Positions 63,703 through 64,000 of a stretch of DNA of 64,000 nt are shown here, piece after piece (position 1 is the stretch's first letter; every line of letters starts with the position of its first letter). The stretch lies in contig PKUJ01000027.1 in the NCBI GenBank assembly GCA_002869565.1, positions 192,788-256,787 on the forward strand, written 5' to 3'. The stretch comes from Arcobacter sp. (GTDB taxonomy: Bacteria > Campylobacterota > Campylobacteria > Campylobacterales > Arcobacteraceae). The translations under genes and the position numbers were made by a program. Below the pieces are notes generated by a model that did not search any database, was not told the origin of the DNA, and saw only the letters and a list, made by a program, of their open reading frames with translations.

Positions 63703-63942
63703 TCAAATCACTCTTTTTTCTTTAAACATTTTGATAAAAAAATCAACTAAAATACCATCTAAATGATATGCCATCTCTTTTTTCATGATTATTAAAGTTT
63801 CAAAGGTACTTATAGCATCTTTATAACTTCTTTTTGTAGTTAAGGCATCAAAAACATCACAAACTGCAATTATCTTTCCAAACTCTTTTAATTTATCAGG
63901 ATATCCTCGTATCTGCATGATATAATAAAATCTAGAGTTCAT
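63703..63942 (-). pseudogene. decayed HD-GYP domain fragment
   Basis: RGYPDKLKEF, KIIAVCDVFDALTTKRSYKDA and a following helix match the second half of HD-GYP cyclic di-GMP phosphodiesterases. The HD half and the HHExxDGxGYP motif are gone (YIMQIRGYP stands in its place). The ATG at 63942 is therefore probably not a real start and the gene is likely dead. No continuation is seen upstream to the window edge. Confidence 0.6.
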
Positions 63943-64000
63943 TAAAGTTAATATATTGGTAAAGTATCCAAAGCGGTTAAATAAACTTAAATAAAATAAC

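Overview
The window is low-GC DNA whose gene content points to a member of the Campylobacterota close to Arcobacter (Arcobacteraceae): many small PAS/GGDEF and two-component genes, TTG starts behind AAGGA-type ribosome binding sites, GATAAT-type Fur boxes, and ExbB/ExbD/TonB and TSUP proteins of that kind. This placement is an inference from gene content and base composition; no rRNA or tRNA gene is present to confirm it.

Layout. 1-1872 (minus): glutamate mutase operon glmS-glmE-glmL (glmL cut by the window edge). 1976-8917: a PAS-GGDEF diguanylate cyclase, an ADP-ribosylglycohydrolase-like gene broken by one in-frame stop behind a dyad operator, an RraA-like gene, the ovothiol synthase ovoA, a ComEC-like gene and a small unknown. 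9083-21654: DNA-repair and defence block. sbcD-sbcC and a DUF2779 nuclease (Cas4-like plus DEDD exonuclease) appear to be an older core; between them lie a long hairpin element, a TrlF-type PHP-ATPase gene and a two-gene Mokosh type I phage-defence system (kinase-helicase MkoA, phospholipase-D MkoB). A 77-bp copy of the 5' end of the DUF2779 gene lies on the other side of mkoAB, so mkoAB is bracketed by direct repeats like an insertion scar.

21709-37821: iron and heme region. A siderophore-type TonB receptor, then (after a luciferase-like oxidoreductase, an NlpC/P60 protein, two unknowns and a phosphofructokinase) divergent exbD-exbB-tonB and tolC-macA-macB operons, the 44-residue hemP, a heme-type TonB receptor and a PepSY membrane protein. 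Fur-like boxes lie at the control points. 37883-38920: RNase HI and a small membrane peptide.

38913-61639: phenol catabolism region. A multicomponent phenol hydroxylase operon (dmpKLMNOP) and a full meta-cleavage operon (dmpQ, dmpB, a GlcG-like gene, dmpC, E, F, G, H, I, a luciferase-like gene, dmpD) take phenol through catechol to pyruvate and acetyl-CoA. No DmpR/XylR-type sigma-54 activator is present. Instead, two paralogous histidine kinase/response regulator pairs sit beside the two operons, each divergent from the operon it adjoins. Five promoters in this region (before dmpK, two before dmpQ, one before an OprD-like porin, one before a TSUP transporter) share the same architecture: two TGCGAT-like hexamers exactly 11 bp apart, with the second starting exactly 16 bp upstream of a -10 hexamer. 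I read this as a common operator for the OmpR-type regulators and as a previously undescribed regulon linking phenol oxidation, ring cleavage, an outer-membrane pore and an inner-membrane carrier.

61726-64000 (minus): three small genes (alpha/beta hydrolase, lipoprotein, excalibur-domain protein) with two attC-like spacers between them, resembling orphan integron cassettes, then a decayed HD-GYP fragment at the edge. No CRISPR array, insertion sequence, integrase, rRNA or tRNA was seen.
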